The notes beneath the pieces were generated by a model. That model was given only the letters and a program-made list of their open reading frames with translations. It was not told where the DNA came from and did not search any database. Both the position numbers and the translations under genes were made by a program. A DNA stretch of 64,000 nucleotides from NCBI GenBank assembly GCA_029834535.1, contig JAQMWT010000523.1, positions 281,001-345,000 on the forward strand. Reading direction: 5' to 3'. Shown piece by piece: positions 26,489 to 37,617 of the stretch (within the stretch, counting starts at the first letter, position 1; each line of letters opens with the position of its first letter). The DNA is from Chrysophaeum taylorii. Taxonomy: Eukaryota; Sar; Pelagophyceae; Pelagomonadales; Pelagomonadaceae.

Positions 26489-29464
26489 ATGGGTAGTAAC
26501 GACATGGCGGCGACGGCTGCCACCAAGGCCAAAGTCGATGAGCTCGCGAGGTTGTTCGCTGGGGGTTGGCGGCTCGTTGAGTCGCGCGGGCGCGCCGGCG
26601 ACGTCGCCTCGACGGGCTATGGACTCCAACGGCACATTTATTATTCCCCTGGCTCCGAGACACAGATGCACCTGTCCTTTCACCGAGATGCGCTAGAAGT
26701 GTCCGAGGTCTTTTGCGACGCGACCATCATGCACAAGCCAATCCCGCTTTTCAACGGCCGGACCGTTGTCGAGGGCTTCCGCGGCGACGACTTTAAGCTC
26801 GCGGGCAACGTCGAGGACGAAAACGTTATTCTAGTCTCGACGTCGCGCGTCCAAGCTACGCCGCCGCAAACTAGCGTGATACGGTTTGCCCTCCACGACA
26901 GCGGTGGCAGGCTCGGCATCGACGCGTACGTCAACCGCGTCCTGGTGCTTTCCGAGACGTGGGAGCGCGCGCCGAGCGTCGTCGAGCTCGCGCCAGTCCT
27001 CCCGCGCCACCTCCAACACGTGCCGACGATGGCTTCCAAGAGGCGGGTCTGGGTACCGTACGTCGAGGATCGCCTTGTTGTTGCGAGCGGGGGGGCGCTG
27101 TTCGTGCTTGATCTCGGGGTCAGCAGCCGCGGGTCGCGAGTTGTTCTCAGAAAACACTACTCGGAGTTCGTGTCGCTCCATTGGAAGCTCCGTCTCCTCT
27201 TCGATCAGATCGAAGACTTTGCGCTGCCACGCCGCGTCGTTCGCGGCACCTCGCGCGCCGACGCTCTCGAGGCAAGGCGCGTGCTCCTCGACGCCTTTAT
27301 CGCCTGCGTCATGCGACTCACGCCGCTCCCGGCTGCTTTCGTGCGCTTCGTCTCGACCCCGACGCCCGCGCAGCGCGGCCATCCGGGCGCGGAAGTGCCA
27401 CGAGCTTCCCCGCCCGCGCAGCCGCCGCTCTGGACGCACGTCTACGACACCGTCTTTGGGGGTGCTGGACCCCCAAACAAGATGGGCGGCAAGACGGTCC
27501 CGACCAACGGTCGCAAACGGCGATCCGTCTCTTTTGGCGGCAAGCTCGCGAACACCGTCGCGGCATGCTTGCAGGCGCGGGCGCTCAGCGCGCAGGTCGA
27601 GCACACGGGCTATCACGGCCGCCACGCGCTCTATCGTCTCCGAATATCGCTTCCCAGCAACGACGACGGACGCGACGACGACGTAAAGTGCGAGGCCGCG
27701 CGGATAGACGCCGACGCCCCGCTGGTGCTCGCGCGGGACGCGACCGACAACGCCGATTCGTCGCGACGGACTTCGGCGCGGCCACCAATCAACCCCCAGA
27801 TTTCGTCGTCGTCGTCGCGAACCGTCGAGACCGCGAGCATGAGGTTCAAGCAGTTCGCCAAGATCCATCAGTTTCTGGTCAAAAGCACGTGCTCTAAAGA
27901 CGCCGCGGGCGTGCTTACGACCTACTTTGACGGCCTGTCGCGGCTCGCGGGCCCGAGGTCAGCGTGGCTTTCCATGCGCGTCGATACCGAGGTTGTTGAG
28001 GCGCGCGCGCGCGGCTTGTCCGTGTACTTCCGCGACGTCTTTCGGTCGCAGTACAACAAACTGAGCGCTAAGGGCAAGCTCGATCTCTTCGACCTCCTCC
28101 ACATCCCCACGACCGAGGCGCTCCGCCTCATCTCCGGCGACCTCGCGTACGCCACCGCCACGCAAGATGACCTCGACGACGACGACGACGTCGCCAAGCC
28201 CATGATGATGATCTTGCGCCGCCGCGACGGTCCCGCCGCTGCCGCGGCCACCGCCGCGAGTCCCACGTCGTCCTCCGTCGTTTCCCGCAAGACTCTCGCG
28301 CTCGCGACCTTCGAGCTCCTCTGCCGCCACAACGACCTCGAGGCTGCCAAGGTGCCGTCCGCAGAAAAGCAACGAAAACAAGCTGGCGACGTTCCGCGGC
28401 GGCGGCAGTTGTCTCGCCCGTCGTCCGAGTCGTCGTTGGGCAAGCGGACCCCCGCTCGCCTCCACTTCGATCTCGCCGCGATCACGGGGCTCGTCGATGG
28501 CGTGCGTCGATTGTCGGTCACCTGTTGCTTTGGCCACGAGGAGGTCAGCATCCCAACCGTCGAGGTGGTCGCTGGAACGTGCGACTGGGATATCCCGGAG
28601 CGCGTGAGTTTCGACGTCAATCCCTGGGATCCGGACGACGAGGACTTCTTCGACGACGACGACGACGTCGTCCAGGCGGTCGTCGGCTCGGCCGTACCTG
28701 CTCACCTCCAGGAGGAGGAGGAGGAGGAGGAGGTGAACGCCACCAAGGCGCGCCTGCTCGGCGCCAAGACGAGGTCGGGACTCAAGGACAAACTCGTTCT
28801 CCTGATCGAAGCGACCGCCGACGACGGCGAGTCCCCGACCCAATGCTGCGCAGTTGCGACCGTCGCGTACCCCCTCGATTCCAAGCGAAGGGACGTCCGC
28901 CTCGTCGCGTTCGACGAAGAAGATTTTGAGACCGGGACCACCGTCCGCGGCTCCGTCTCGGCCGAGCCGGCGAACGACTTCAACTGCCTCCTCGTCTACC
29001 AGGAGCGCATTGATCGGTCTTTCGTTGCGTGCATCGCTGCCGAGGCCTACGACTGCTCTTGCCATGAGGACGACGTCGAGGGAACCGACGACGACCCTTC
29101 GTGGCGCCACGTGGGCTGCGTCGCAACTCCCGACCTCGGACAAGCCATGACCATGAAAAAAAACGAGATCTGGACCTCCCTGACTTTGCAGCATTCCAAC
29201 ATCTATGGCGATGGCGACGCCGTCCTCGACGGCTGGCACCTCTGCGAGCCGCGGTGGCTCTACGCGAGCACCATTGACGCAAAAAAGTGGGTTTTGTATC
29301 CGGAGCCGCACCACGAGTACCGCCGTCAGTTGTGGTGCCAGGCCGCGCCCCCGGACCAGCGAACGCATATCAGGCGCCTCTGGCTGAGATCCGTCGACCA
29401 CATCCCCGGAATTCGCGCGATGACTGACATGGCGATGGCCCCTCGGGCTCCAACCTGCTGGTGA
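26489..29464 (+). CDS. Large protein with PX-like lipid-binding regions
   Basis: 991 aa, intronless, starting MGSNDMAATAATKAKVDELA. Residues about 25-150 look like a beta-barrel of lipocalin/FABP kind (GGWRLVESRGRAGD, MHLSFHRDALEVSEVF, NGRTVVEGFRGDDFKLAG). About 183-295 resembles a PX domain: VVLRKHYSEFVSLHWKLRLL then FALPRR and a helix pair with AFVRFVST. A second PX-like core is at about 350-540 (RFKQFAKIHQFLVKSTCSKD). The last third has acidic tracts, a possible C2-like beta region (LVLLIEATADDGESPTQCCA) and a Cys pair. PX domains bind phosphoinositides, so a membrane-trafficking role is inferred; the domain order is unfamiliar to me. Confidence 0.65.
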   Translation: MGSNDMAATAATKAKVDELARLFAGGWRLVESRGRAGDVASTGYGLQRHIYYSPGSETQMHLSFHRDALEVSEVFCDATIMHKPIPLFNGRTVVEGFRGDDFKLAGNVEDENVILVSTSRVQATPPQTSVIRFALHDSGGRLGIDAYVNRVLVLSETWERAPSVVELAPVLPRHLQHVPTMASKRRVWVPYVEDRLVVASGGALFVLDLGVSSRGSRVVLRKHYSEFVSLHWKLRLLFDQIEDFALPRRVVRGTSRADALEARRVLLDAFIACVMRLTPLPAAFVRFVSTPTPAQRGHPGAEVPRASPPAQPPLWTHVYDTVFGGAGPPNKMGGKTVPTNGRKRRSVSFGGKLANTVAACLQARALSAQVEHTGYHGRHALYRLRISLPSNDDGRDDDVKCEAARIDADAPLVLARDATDNADSSRRTSARPPINPQISSSSSRTVETASMRFKQFAKIHQFLVKSTCSKDAAGVLTTYFDGLSRLAGPRSAWLSMRVDTEVVEARARGLSVYFRDVFRSQYNKLSAKGKLDLFDLLHIPTTEALRLISGDLAYATATQDDLDDDDDVAKPMMMILRRRDGPAAAAATAASPTSSSVVSRKTLALATFELLCRHNDLEAAKVPSAEKQRKQAGDVPRRRQLSRPSSESSLGKRTPARLHFDLAAITGLVDGVRRLSVTCCFGHEEVSIPTVEVVAGTCDWDIPERVSFDVNPWDPDDEDFFDDDDDVVQAVVGSAVPAHLQEEEEEEEVNATKARLLGAKTRSGLKDKLVLLIEATADDGESPTQCCAVATVAYPLDSKRRDVRLVAFDEEDFETGTTVRGSVSAEPANDFNCLLVYQERIDRSFVACIAAEAYDCSCHEDDVEGTDDDPSWRHVGCVATPDLGQAMTMKKNEIWTSLTLQHSNIYGDGDAVLDGWHLCEPRWLYASTIDAKKWVLYPEPHHEYRRQLWCQAAPPDQRTHIRRLWLRSVDHIPGIRAMTDMAMAPRAPTCW

Positions 29465-29543
29465 GACATAGCTGTTGTTGTTGGGGTTGTTTTTTTTTTC
29501 CCCCACCCCGCAACAAAAAATACGCGTGCCGACGACGACGGGG

Positions 29544-29574
<31 letters not shown>

Positions 29575-29858
29575 GAGTGCGTACGCTCGTGCCAAACCGC
29601 CCCGGCCTCTTCTCCTTGACAGGAGAAAACTCGGCAGCAGCCCCGCATGCTGGAGGTGGGTATTCCATCCATATTCCCCCTCCTCGGAGGTTCGGTTTTT
29701 TTGTAAAAATACTACTAAAGTTATTATTGTGGATTAATCAAGATGGAAAATGGTTCGCGCATTATTTATTCATCCCGACGTCGCTCCGGTGGTGGTGGTG
29801 GTGGTGGTGTTGTGCGCGGAAAAAATGTGGAGAAGACGAGGATACGTAGTAGTCGGCG
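29465..29858. other. Tail-to-tail intergenic region with AAC microsatellite
   Basis: Between two convergent stop codons. Contains an (AAC)n run at about 29544-29573 and GGT repeats near 29790-29810. No gene seen. Confidence 0.45.
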
Positions 29859-31586
29859 CTAGCGCCTGGCAGCCGCGCCGGCCGCGCCCGTGCGTCTTCG
29901 AGCCATTTTCTTCGAGCGAAGCTTGCGCGGCGGCTCCTCCTCCGTCTCTGGTGGTGGTGGTTGGTGATTTCCGCCGTCGTCGTTTTCATCATTATCGTGG
30001 TCGTCCTCGTCTCGTACGCGACGACGGCGCTTGCGAGAGGCTCGAGCGAGCCGCCCGTCGTCCTCCCCGTCTTTGTTTTCTTCTTCTTGGGTAACGGTCG
30101 GCAGAGTTCTGGCCGTCGCGGCGGCCGCGAGAAGGGCGCCGCAGATGCGCGAGGCCGTGTTCGAGTATTGCGTGCCCGGTCCGTTGTAGGCGTCGCAGTT
30201 GGTTACGAGGCGCTTCGCGTCGCCTTCGAAAGCCTTTACGTGACGGTAGTAATTGTTGACGAGGCGGTCGCGGATGAGGCGGAGCTCTACGGGTGCGGGT
30301 ATTTTGGCGAGGTAGGCGGTAGCGACGTCCGGAAAGCGCTCGACGACCGGTTCCCGGAAGTCGTCGTGGTACATGACTTTGTCGACGGCGGAAACGAGGG
30401 CTTGGACGACCTCGGCTCCGAGAGACGAGACTTCGACGTCGACGTCGACTCCGACTCCGACTCCGACGTCGACTCCGACTCCGACGTCGACGTCGACTCC
30501 GACTCCGACTCCGAGTCCGACTCCTTCTTCCTCTATTGGCTCGAGCTCCCAGGGAGAACACTTTTCGCGCGAATCGTCGTCCATGACGATTTCGAGCTTC
30601 TCCCACGTCGAGGCAGCGGGGGCTTCGCGTCCGTCCGGATCCCATAACAACGACGGCGAATTTTCGGCACCAGCGAGAAGCGTCGGCGAGGGGTGTCCCG
30701 GACGGAGGGAAGCGGCCGCAATTCGTCCCGCGTAGCGAGTCGCGAAGGAGCCCTCGACCATAGCGAGGGCCGCGCGCGCGTCTTCTCCGTACAAGTCTCG
30801 GCGTCGCATCGCGCGTTCGTATTTTGAACGAAGGACGAGAAAGTCGGCCGCGTCGCAGCGCCGGAACGCGAGGCGGATCTCGACCTCGGGGTGTTGCCGA
30901 GTGCTGCGACGGCCGGCGAGGTCGTCCAGGACCCGCAGGGCCTCTTGTACGGTCGAAAATTCGAAACAGAGGGGATCTGCGACGTCCGAAGCCACGCCCG
31001 TTACCGAGAGCTCGAGGTTAGCGACGATCGACCTAATCGGCTGCTTTTTCCCCGGCATTTCGTACTGGATATCCTTGACGAGGCAAGCGAAGGCGCCGTG
31101 GCCGCCGGCGACGAGCCGGGCGACAACCGGAACAGCGCGCCACGGAAGTTCGACTTCTTCGCCGACGCGCGTTACGTGAGCCGCGTGGCCCTCGGGCAGG
31201 TAGACCACCTCGTCGCCTTCCTGGGGAACGTATTCGAGGGACGTCGCTTCCGACGCCGCCGGTCTTCGGTCGAGCCGCGCCCACTCCCGTTCGACGATCC
31301 TCGCGTCAATTTTTGGCTGTTTCGGCGGCGGCGGCGGCGGCGGTTCTTCTTCTTCTTCTTCTTCTTCCTGTTGATCTTGATCTTCTTGGTCCGCGCGTCC
31401 GCCCGAGTCCGAGTCCGACTCGAGGGGGGGCTCCTCGTCGTCCTCCTCCTCCTCCTCGGCCTCGACGGACGACGAATCCTCCAATTCGACGACGCGGCGC
31501 CGAGATCTCGGCTGCTGCGCCGGTGGACTATTATTTCTGCGCCGCCGCCTTCGCCTTCGCCGCCTCCGCGACTCCCGAGGATCGTA

Positions 31587-31620
<34 letters not shown>

Positions 31621-32142
31621 CGACGAGCCCTTCGAAGACGCGCCGCGGCCACGGCGCCAAGCAGGCGACGCTGCGGCACGAGCGGCAGCGCCTCTTCGCC
31701 GCCGCCGAGGCGGCGCCCGGTCGCGTGCCTCGCCGCGACCGAGCGCGTCACTCGACCCTCGTCTTCGGATAACGACCGAGGCAACGCGTCGTCTTCTTCC
31801 ACGAGGTCGTCGGCCACCACGAAGTCGTCCAAGGGCGCGACCTCCTCTTCGACCAAATCGTTGTCGTCCTCCTCGTCCTCGTCGCGCGCGTCTTCCTCGC
31901 GAAAATCCGCGTCCGCCGCGTCGTCCTCCGGCTCCTCCGCCGGCTCGTCCTCCGACTCGATCGTCGCGTACTGCGGCCGAGGGTCGCTCGGCCGACGCTG
32001 CCGCTGCGGCGGCGCGATCAGCTTTTCGGGGGGGATTTCCTTCTTATGCAAAACAAGGTGCCGCTGCTTGGGCCACCACCAACGCGAGGCGGCGATCGCG
32101 GCAGCCGCGTCGTTCGCTCGACCGCCGCGCCGAGGTCGAGGC

Positions 32143-32174
<32 letters not shown>

Positions 32175-34559
32175 GTCTCCCTCGTTCGCGACGACGACCC
32201 AGGCCTCCACGGCGCGCCTCTCTCCGGGGGGTGGTGACCGGGTCTCGACCGGAAGCGGCGCGAACCGCGCCGCCCACTCGAAGTCGCCCGACGCCTTGCG
32301 GTGCGGCGCCTCTCTCGCGTCGACCAACGGCGGCCTGAAGTCGGCGTCGGGCGTCAGGCCCGCGGCCGCCAAGTAGTTCCTAAAGAACTCGCGCGGCGCG
32401 AGGTGGGGCCGCGCGCGCGTCGCCGCGTCGGCAGCGTAGCCCCGCGCGTCCCACACCAGCTCCGCGTAGTCGGTCGCGAGGTACTGCTCGCGCGGCGCGC
32501 TCGCCGCCTCGCCGTCCCCCTTGGGTCCGAAGAGGTGCAGCTGACCGCGGAGATCGACGACCGCCAACCGCGCTCCGTCGCGCGACCAGCACGCGCTCCA
32601 CACGTGCGCTGGATCGCCAGGATCGGACGCAACCTGCGGCGGCGGCGGCGTGTCCCCCGGCCTCGCATCGGCTGCGGCGACGGCGAAAAAGTCCCTCGCG
32701 AGGAGACGGTCGCGCGAGTCGAGGTCCCAGGCGCGGAGCGCGCAGTCGTGTCCGCCCGTCACGAGAAACGAAGGGTCGAGGGGGTGCGGGGCGAGCGCGT
32801 AGCACCGGTCGTCGTGGGCCTCGAAGCTCCGGAGCCTGATTCCGTCGATCGCGTCGAAGATGTCGATCCGCTGTTCGCCCTCGTCGCGACGAATCGCGCG
32901 GTACGACGACGCGACGACGAGGCTGTCGTCGCACGTCCACGTCGCCGAGGTGAGCTCGAGTTTTTTGCTTTTCTCGTCGCTATTATTATTAAAGTCGAGG
33001 TTCACGCACCCCAGCTTGGTGATACCCCTTTCGGCGTAGACCACCCACGACCACACCCGGACGGTGCACTCCTTGGTCGACGCGGTCAGCAGGCGATCGC
33101 CGAGCCCCGAGAAGGCGAGGTCGCTGGCCTCGAGGCCGTGGGCTCGGACCTCGCACCGCATCAAGAGTCGCGCGCGGAGAGCCTCGCGCGCCGCGACGAG
33201 CTCCCTCTGCTTCGCGACAAGACTCGCATCATTATTCGCCGACGACGACGACGACGCCAAAGCCAAAGCTCGAGAGACTTCGGCCTCGGCTCGCGCGAGG
33301 CGGGACGCGTCGTCGTCGTCGGCGCCAACGTCGTCGAGGCACCGCCACAAGCAGACAGTTCCGTCGCGCGCCCCCGTGGCAGCGTAGGCCCCCGTCGTCG
33401 ACACAGCGACCGCCCGGAGCTTGGTGGTCGCGTCGTGCGGCAGGCACGCGCCCGCGACGAGGGTTTGGTCGTGCGAGTCGACAACGAGTTTCCTCGCGTC
33501 CCAGCACCGCGCGTCGCAGTAGTCCTTCCCGACCGCGTACAGAAAACCGCGCGACGCGTCGAAGGCGAGCATCTCGATCGGGCAGAGCCGGTCGTCGGCG
33601 GCCGTCGCGAGGTGGAGGGGTTTCGTCGAACCGAGCTTTAAGACCGCGACGCACGCGCCGTCGGCCAACCGCCACAAACGCGCCGTCCCGTCCTCCGAAG
33701 CAGACGCGAGGGACGCGTTATCGGGGGCGACGGCGACGTCCGAGACGACCCCGCGATGCCCGCGGAGCGTCGCGAAGAGTCGCGCCGACGCGGCGTGCCA
33801 GACCTTGACGAGGTGATCGTCCGCGCCAGTCGCGACGAACTCGCTCCGCGCGTCGAACGCGACGCAGTACGCGCCGTACCCGCGGTGTCCGCTCAGCGTG
33901 GCGCGCCGCCCGAACCGCGCCTCGACGGCCTCCGCGTTCGCCGCCCGCCACTCCTCCAACCCCACGAGCGGCGCGCACCCGAGGACGGCCTTGCGCCGGT
34001 CCCACATTTTTGCGGCGCTCCGAGGGCGAGAACTTCTCCTCCTGAGCGCGACCGCCGCGCGCGCGACCCTTCCCGACGACGACAAAAGCGCCTTGCAGAG
34101 CTGTTGGGAGCCGTTTTTTTCTTCCCCCAGCAGCAAGAGGTGACGCGGCGCGAGGATCTTGTTTCCCGCGATGCAGCGCATCGCGCGTTCGGCCTCGCGC
34201 ACGTCGGCGGCCGACGGCTCGGGCGGCCGCCCCAACAAGGACCGCGGCGCCGCCGGCGCGCGAATCACGATCCGCCCGTCCCCGAGCCGCCGGGGGTCTT
34301 GTTCCTCGGGCTCATTCTCCTCCTCCTGCGGCGCGGCGGCGCCCTCGAGCTGCGACACGAGCAGCTCCGGCGCGAGCCCGCGCTTCGCATTCTCGAGACA
34401 CACGGGCAACTCCTCGCCGGTCCAACTCGGCGCCGACCCGAGGAGACCGTGCTCCGCGATCTCCTCGCGCAGCGCGGCGGCCGCGCGGGCGCACGGGGTC
34501 GTCTCCAGAAACTTGGCCATCAGAACGAGCGCTTCCCGCGCCGTCGCATCCATCATCAT
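29859..34559 (-). CDS. WD40-repeat bromodomain protein (BRWD/PHIP-like)
   Basis: 1566 aa from the ATG at 34559; the frame is open to 34814, but the downstream ATG starts a LisH-like helix (REALVLMAKFLETTPCARAA), as in BRWD proteins. WD40 repeats span about 215-690: LSGHRGYGAYCVAFDARSEF, FATLRGHRGVVSDVAVAPDN, TGGHDCALRAWDLDSRDRLL, with gaps. Very acidic and basic tracts follow (about 900-1080). A single bromodomain lies at about 1360-1465 (VMYHDDFREPV then NCDAYNGPGTQYSNTASRI), with the acetyl-lysine-binding Asn in NCDAYN. Animal BRWD1-3/PHIP have eight WD repeats and two bromodomains, so this is a single-bromodomain form. Likely reads acetylated histones in the nucleus or serves as a CUL4 substrate receptor (family knowledge). 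Confidence 0.8.
30427..30525. repeat. Coding GTCGAC/TCCGAC tandem repeat
   Basis: Irregular GTCGAC and TCCGAC hexamers on the plus strand encode, on the minus strand, alternating Gly-Val and Asp-Val dipeptides just before the bromodomain of the WD40 protein. Hexamer slippage gives an uncommon hydrophobic/acidic repeat. Confidence 0.75.
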
Positions 34560-35141
34560 CCGTCGAGACCGTTGGAATCCGTTGAACAATACAAAAACGC
34601 GATATGTATGTCCAACGGACCTCCTCCTCTCGGCAGCCATCATCGCGGTGGTCCTCTCGACGGTGCTCACCGATCGACCGACCCGACCGACCGAGGGCCC
34701 GGCCGGCCGGCCGGCCGGTGGGACCACCCAAGCCCGTCTGCCCGGAACCACGCGGCTCCCGGAACTCGCGCAGTCGCGGAGTGCCGGCCGGAGCAACCCC
34801 GCGACTGCGCACAATCATCATCATCATCATCATCATCACCGTTTATAGCCCACAAGGTCTATTTATTAATACTGCCTCTCTCTACCACGGTGGCGCGGCG
34901 GTGTCTCGTGGTGTGGCGACCTTCTGCTCCTCCTTTGGAGGGCGGATCTATATGAAGGGGTGGAGTGAGCCAAGTACATACATACATACCGTATTGATGG
35001 TCAAAGAAAGAGGTGCTTTTTCTTCAACAAATCCGTTGTTGTTGTGGTGTCGCGAGGAGAGGAGGGTAAATATTTCTGTTTCTTCAACGAAGGTTCAAAA
35101 ACTCAATACTACATATATATCCGTTGTCGATCGATCATAAT
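34560..35141. other. Divergent region between WD40-bromodomain and PP2C genes
   Basis: Contains GGCC/CCGG-rich palindromic sequence (34695-34720), an (ATC)n run at about 34815-34838 and AT-rich sequence close to the PP2C start. An 85-codon upstream extension of the minus frame overlaps the left part but is not favoured as coding. Confidence 0.4.
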
Positions 35142-36349
35142 ATGTGGAAGAACAAAGCGCTTTCCGACCTCATCCGCGTGTCGGCGTCGTCGCCGTCCCC
35201 CGAGATCGGGGTTGCCGAGGCCACGGTGCGGTTCGCGCGCCGAAAACATACATAACCCCGGCGCCGCAGGGGTGGCGTTCGAGCCAGCAGGACGCGTACG
35301 TTGTGTCGCGGCTCGTAGGGCGCACGATTCTCGCCGTCTTCGACGGCCACGGTGGAGCCGAGGTTTCGCGCCACGCCGCCAACTCGTTCATCCCTCGGCT
35401 CGAGGCCGAACTCTCCGAGAACTCCCCGGCCGAGGCCCTGCGGCGAGCGCTCGCGGCCATAGAGTCTTCGCTGCGCGAAGAACTTTCGGGCATTTCCTTG
35501 GATCAGGTCGGGAGCACGGCGATTTGCGTCGCCGTCGACGACGCGACCATCGCGTGCTCCTGGCTCGGGGACTCGCGGGCCGTTCTGTCGTCGAACGGTG
35601 TCGCCGTCCCGCTCTCTTACGACCACAGACCCGACGACGACCTCGAAAGGCAGAGAATCTCCAACGCCGGCGCCCGCGTCTTCCGCGGCCGCGTCAACGG
35701 CATGCTCGCCGTCTCCCGTGCCCTCGGCGACTACCTCTACAAGTCGGTCCAGAATGTCGACGCCTTCGACCAACCCGTAAGCGCCAAACCAGACTGCGTT
35801 TCCAGACCGAGGTCCCTCGACGCCACCGACGAGTTCGTCATCGTTGCATGCGACGGCATCTGGGAAAAGGTCACCAACGACCAGGCCGTCGCCTTCGTGC
35901 GCGCGGCCTGGGCCCACGGCCTCAAGCACCCCGACCTCGTCGTCACCAAGCTCCTCCAGTGGTGCCTCTTGTCGGGCTCCACCGACAACATGACCTGCTG
36001 CCTCTACTTGATCGACACCACGTCCCTCGACGACATTAACCCCCAGGACGCCGACGCGAGATTACAGGCGACCGACCTCGCAGCCCCCGCCGTCTTCTTC
36101 GCCGACCAAGTCATCGAGCGACGCCGCGCCAACGTCGCCAAAATGGCAGAGGCCGACGTCGTCAACGCCATCAAGGCTTTTGGCCTCCACTCGCACGCCG
36201 CGACCCTTGCGGCGCACCACGTCGACGGCGAGAGCCTCCTCGAGGTCGAGGAACACGAGTTTACCGAGGACCTCGAGATGCCCCCGGCGGACGCCCGCTT
36301 CATGACCCTCGCTCTCCAGTGGTGGGACAAAACCTCCACCTGGCTTTAA
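35142..36349 (+). CDS. PP2C-type protein phosphatase with C-terminal SAM-like domain
   Basis: Exons 35142-35225 and 35270-36349 give 387 aa. The 44-nt intron (donor GTGCGG, acceptor GCCGCAG) joins GVAEAT to GWRSSQQDAYVVSRLVG, restoring the canonical PP2C start; without it the first ATG frame stops at codon 37. Metal-binding and catalytic motifs are present: ILAVFDGHGGAEVSRHA, SWLGDSRAVL, AVSRALGDYLYK, VACDGIWEKVTNDQAV and SGSTDNMTCCLYL. The enzyme should be an active Mg/Mn-dependent Ser/Thr phosphatase. Residues about 325-385 (VVNAIKAFGLHSHAATLAAH, then HVDGESLLEVEEHEF) look like a SAM domain for protein interaction, an unusual pairing. No signal peptide; cytosolic or nuclear. Confidence 0.85.
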
Positions 36350-37617
36350 TAATTTGATGGCACCTCCTCTTATTACGACTCGAGACGACGATTCTGCCTG
36401 TTTGACGTCTGCAACGGACGAAACGGCGACTGGAAACGCGACGCGCGAGACGTGCGAGACAAGAGGGACCCTGAGAGAGGGTTTTTTTCCATTTGCCATA
36501 TGCCTGGGCATCCGGCGGGACGATGTCTAACGCTGAAGGGGGGGGGGCGGGGTCCGGAGAGGCATGCATGCCCAGCGAAGTGTGGTGGCTCTTTCTTTAT
36601 GTAGTGAAGCGCAGGCTCCCCATCCATCATGGGCGCCGTAGCGACGCGCGCCGAAGGTAAGGTTTGGGCCGCCGATATTTGGATGCGCGTCGCTCCTAGC
36701 TCGCTTTGCGCTCCACCCAGAACTTGTGCGGCCGTGGCACCACCTCCACGAACGTTCTAAACACCCACAAAGTGTGGAAGACCCAAAGAGAGTCGGCCAT
36801 CAAGAAGGACCCTGAAATACAACATTCTGCCTTTTGGAATGATGATGCTAGTTTGTGGATTCCAAATTGAGCATGTTCGTTCGTCGGGGGCTTCCGTATT
36901 ATGGCCCGCGCTTGGGTAGGGGTCGTCACGTGCAGCTATGAAAAATTTGGGCTAAGAGGGCCGGTATGCATATCCACAGGTCAATGCGACGTTTGTCGTC
37001 GCTTGCGTCGAACTTTGACCAACTGCACGTGTGATACAGGTCTGCGGGACATCTGCGGCCGCCGTCTCGTCAATCAACGTCGTCGTCATGCTGATTCACA
37101 TAGTCGTTCGTCATCCTGGACTTACTTCGGCGCACCTGTTCATCTCGTTCTCCTTGCTCTGATCGTGTTCTCGTCTCGCCCTCGTTGTACCAAGAAGGTA
37201 ATTTACGAGGCGCAATCAGAGTATTTTTTCAATGATGAAAGGCGACACTGCTAAAAAAAGGGAGGCAGGTGACAGCATGCGACGGGGCTTTGGGAAGGTG
37301 TGAGAGGCAGGAGAAGCAGCCTGGCTCTCTGTGCCTGGAAGTTGCTAACCGTAATAATTAATTACCAGGGTTTTTTTGGGCCGGCCGACTCGGGGGAGGT
37401 GTAATAGCGGGAGGGAGAGACACATCCAGTGGTTTCTTTTAAGGTCGATTGCTAAAAAGGGGAGTGCGGTAGTGCGCGCAGGGGCTTGAGGACGTGTGAC
37501 TGGCTTGGTTGGTCCAAAGGTGCCCAGTGGGAAGGCGCTTTATTCGCTGTATGAGGTCCTTCCCCCGGCACAGGGTACACGCAGGCAGGGTTTAGTTTGA
37601 GGAGGGTGGTGATTAAG
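36350..37617. other. Gene-free interval with a solo repeat tail
   Basis: 1.27 kb with no convincing gene. A 117-codon plus frame at 36901-37254 has several Cys (GQCDVCRRLRRTLTNCTC) but no signal peptide or known domain, and is not called. The dispersed-repeat tail occurs at 37436-37462 (TTTTAAGGTCGATTGCTAAA). Confidence 0.4.
37436..37462 (-). repeat. Solo tail motif of the dispersed repeat
   Basis: TTTTAAGGTCGATTGCTAAA then AAGGGG matches the tail TTTTAAAAGTCGACTGCTAG of copy A with a few changes. It precedes the mutarotase gene by about 150 bp; no element body recognised. Confidence 0.45.

Noticed and set aside
27959-29668. 569-codon minus frame opposite the PX-type gene
   Set aside because: Composition mirrors the sense codons (Val/Arg/Glu-rich) and it has no recognisable motif.
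31313-32338. 341-codon plus frame in the WD40-bromodomain locus
   Set aside because: Almost pure Arg/Pro/Ser/Ala; antisense to acidic coding repeats of the real gene.
36901-37254. 117-codon plus frame with several cysteines
   Set aside because: No signal peptide, irregular cysteine spacing unlike the cysteine-module genes, and isolated in repeat-containing DNA.
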